Assembly: GCA_023392645.1 (NCBI GenBank)
Contig: JAEVYR010000048.1
Location: 1-6,353, forward strand
Source: Chloroflexota bacterium
GTDB taxonomy: Bacteria; Chloroflexota; Chloroflexia; Thermomicrobiales; UBA6265
DNA length: 6,353 bases
Direction of reading: 5' to 3'
A program made the position numbers and the translations under genes. Position 1 is the first letter of the stretch. Every line of letters begins with the position of its first letter. The notes beneath the pieces were generated by a model. That model saw nothing but the letters and a program-made list of their open reading frames with translations. It was not told the origin of the DNA and ran no database searches. Shown piece after piece: positions 6,001 to 6,353 of this stretch.

Positions 6001-6353
6001 TCACGCGCCATCCACCGCGCCGAGCAGCGGCTCGCCGGCGGCGAGCCGGCGCAGGTTTTCGTTGATTCGCGCCCACCGGTGCGCGAATGTGCCATGCGTC
6101 CACCCCGCAATATGCGGCGTGAGGATGACGTTGTCGAGCTCGTGGAACGGCCGGTTCGCCGGCGCGCCGTGGATCTTGTCGTCGGGGTAGCGATACCAGA
6201 CGTCGATCGCCGCGCCGGCGATCTCGCGGTTGGCGAGCGCCTCGTAGAGCGCGTCCTCGTCGATCACCGGGCCGCGGGCGACGTTGATCAGGAACGCATC
6301 CGGATTCATTTGCGCCAGCTCGGCGGCGCCGATCAGGCCGGTGGTCGCCGGAC
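6001..6353 (-). CDS. D-isomer-specific 2-hydroxyacid dehydrogenase, C-terminal part
   Basis: This is the C-terminal ~116 residues of an NAD(P)-dependent 2-hydroxyacid dehydrogenase (2-Hacid_dh_C family). The gene continues past the right edge; the in-frame sequence ahead of the first visible ATG (6309) reads PATTGLIGAAELAQ, ordinary family sequence, so that ATG is internal. Conserved parts are FLINVARGPVIDEDALYEAL, which holds the substrate-binding Arg, then GAAIDVW, and DNVILTPHIAG with the catalytic His. The acidic residue normally found a few positions after the conserved Asp (DVFxxEP) is missing: the segment reads DVWYRYPDD. It then continues with PFHELDNV and GWTHGTFAHRW, which looks like a distinct subgroup rather than decay. 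The enzymes reduce 2-keto acids to D-hydroxy acids or the reverse; the substrate is unknown here. The stop lies 35 bp upstream of the importer promoter. Confidence 0.9.
   Translation of the reverse strand, partial: PATTGLIGAAELAQMNPDAFLINVARGPVIDEDALYEALANREIAGAAIDVWYRYPDDKIHGAPANRPFHELDNVILTPHIAGWTHGTFAHRWARINENLRRLAAGEPLLGAVDGA

Overview
The window is GC-rich DNA (roughly 65% by eye) and has the look of a Chloroflexota bacterium of the Thermomicrobia/Sphaerobacter kind. That placement is an inference. It rests on the protein styles (Tat-exported family 5 solute-binding protein, RYLIRRLMHS-type DppB permease), the GC-rich codon use and the palindrome-rich intergenic DNA. No rRNA, tRNA, CRISPR array or transposase gene was found.

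Layout. (1) Positions 23-1851, + strand: a two-gene operon with a FtsX/MacB-type ABC permease followed, after 26 bp, by its ABC ATPase. This is an exporter or mechanotransmission-type ABC system; any membrane-fusion partner would lie upstream of the window. (2) Positions 1852-2080: a convergent intergenic region. It holds a ~165-bp imperfect inverted repeat (perfect 15-bp ends, perfect 11-bp inner arms) and a 13-bp-stem hairpin that probably ends transcription from one or both sides. (3) Positions 2081-5803, - strand: a dipeptide/oligopeptide-type importer operon, in transcription order solute-binding protein, DppB-like permease, DppC-like permease. The two permease genes overlap by 4 bp. The 238-bp gap between the binding-protein gene and the DppB gene carries several hairpins, probably weakening or processing the message between binding protein and permeases. 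No DppD/DppF ATPase genes follow. (4) Positions 5804-6000: the importer's control region, with a consensus-like sigma-70 promoter whose spacer contains a perfect palindrome that looks like an operator, then a ~130-nt leader with a hairpin. (5) Positions 6001-6353, - strand: the C-terminal part of a D-2-hydroxyacid dehydrogenase, running off the right edge.

How they work together. The binding protein, exported by Tat, would deliver a peptide or other small ligand to the DppB/DppC channel, and energy must come from ATPases encoded elsewhere. The promoter-operator arrangement suggests that importer expression is switched by a local regulator or a metabolite-responsive one. The dehydrogenase has its own stop before the importer promoter and is probably a separate unit. 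The most notable points are the apparent AUU start codon of the DppB gene, the palindrome inside the importer promoter, the long inverted repeat between the convergent genes, and the non-standard active-site segment of the dehydrogenase. Nothing here clearly amounts to an undescribed defence or mobile system.
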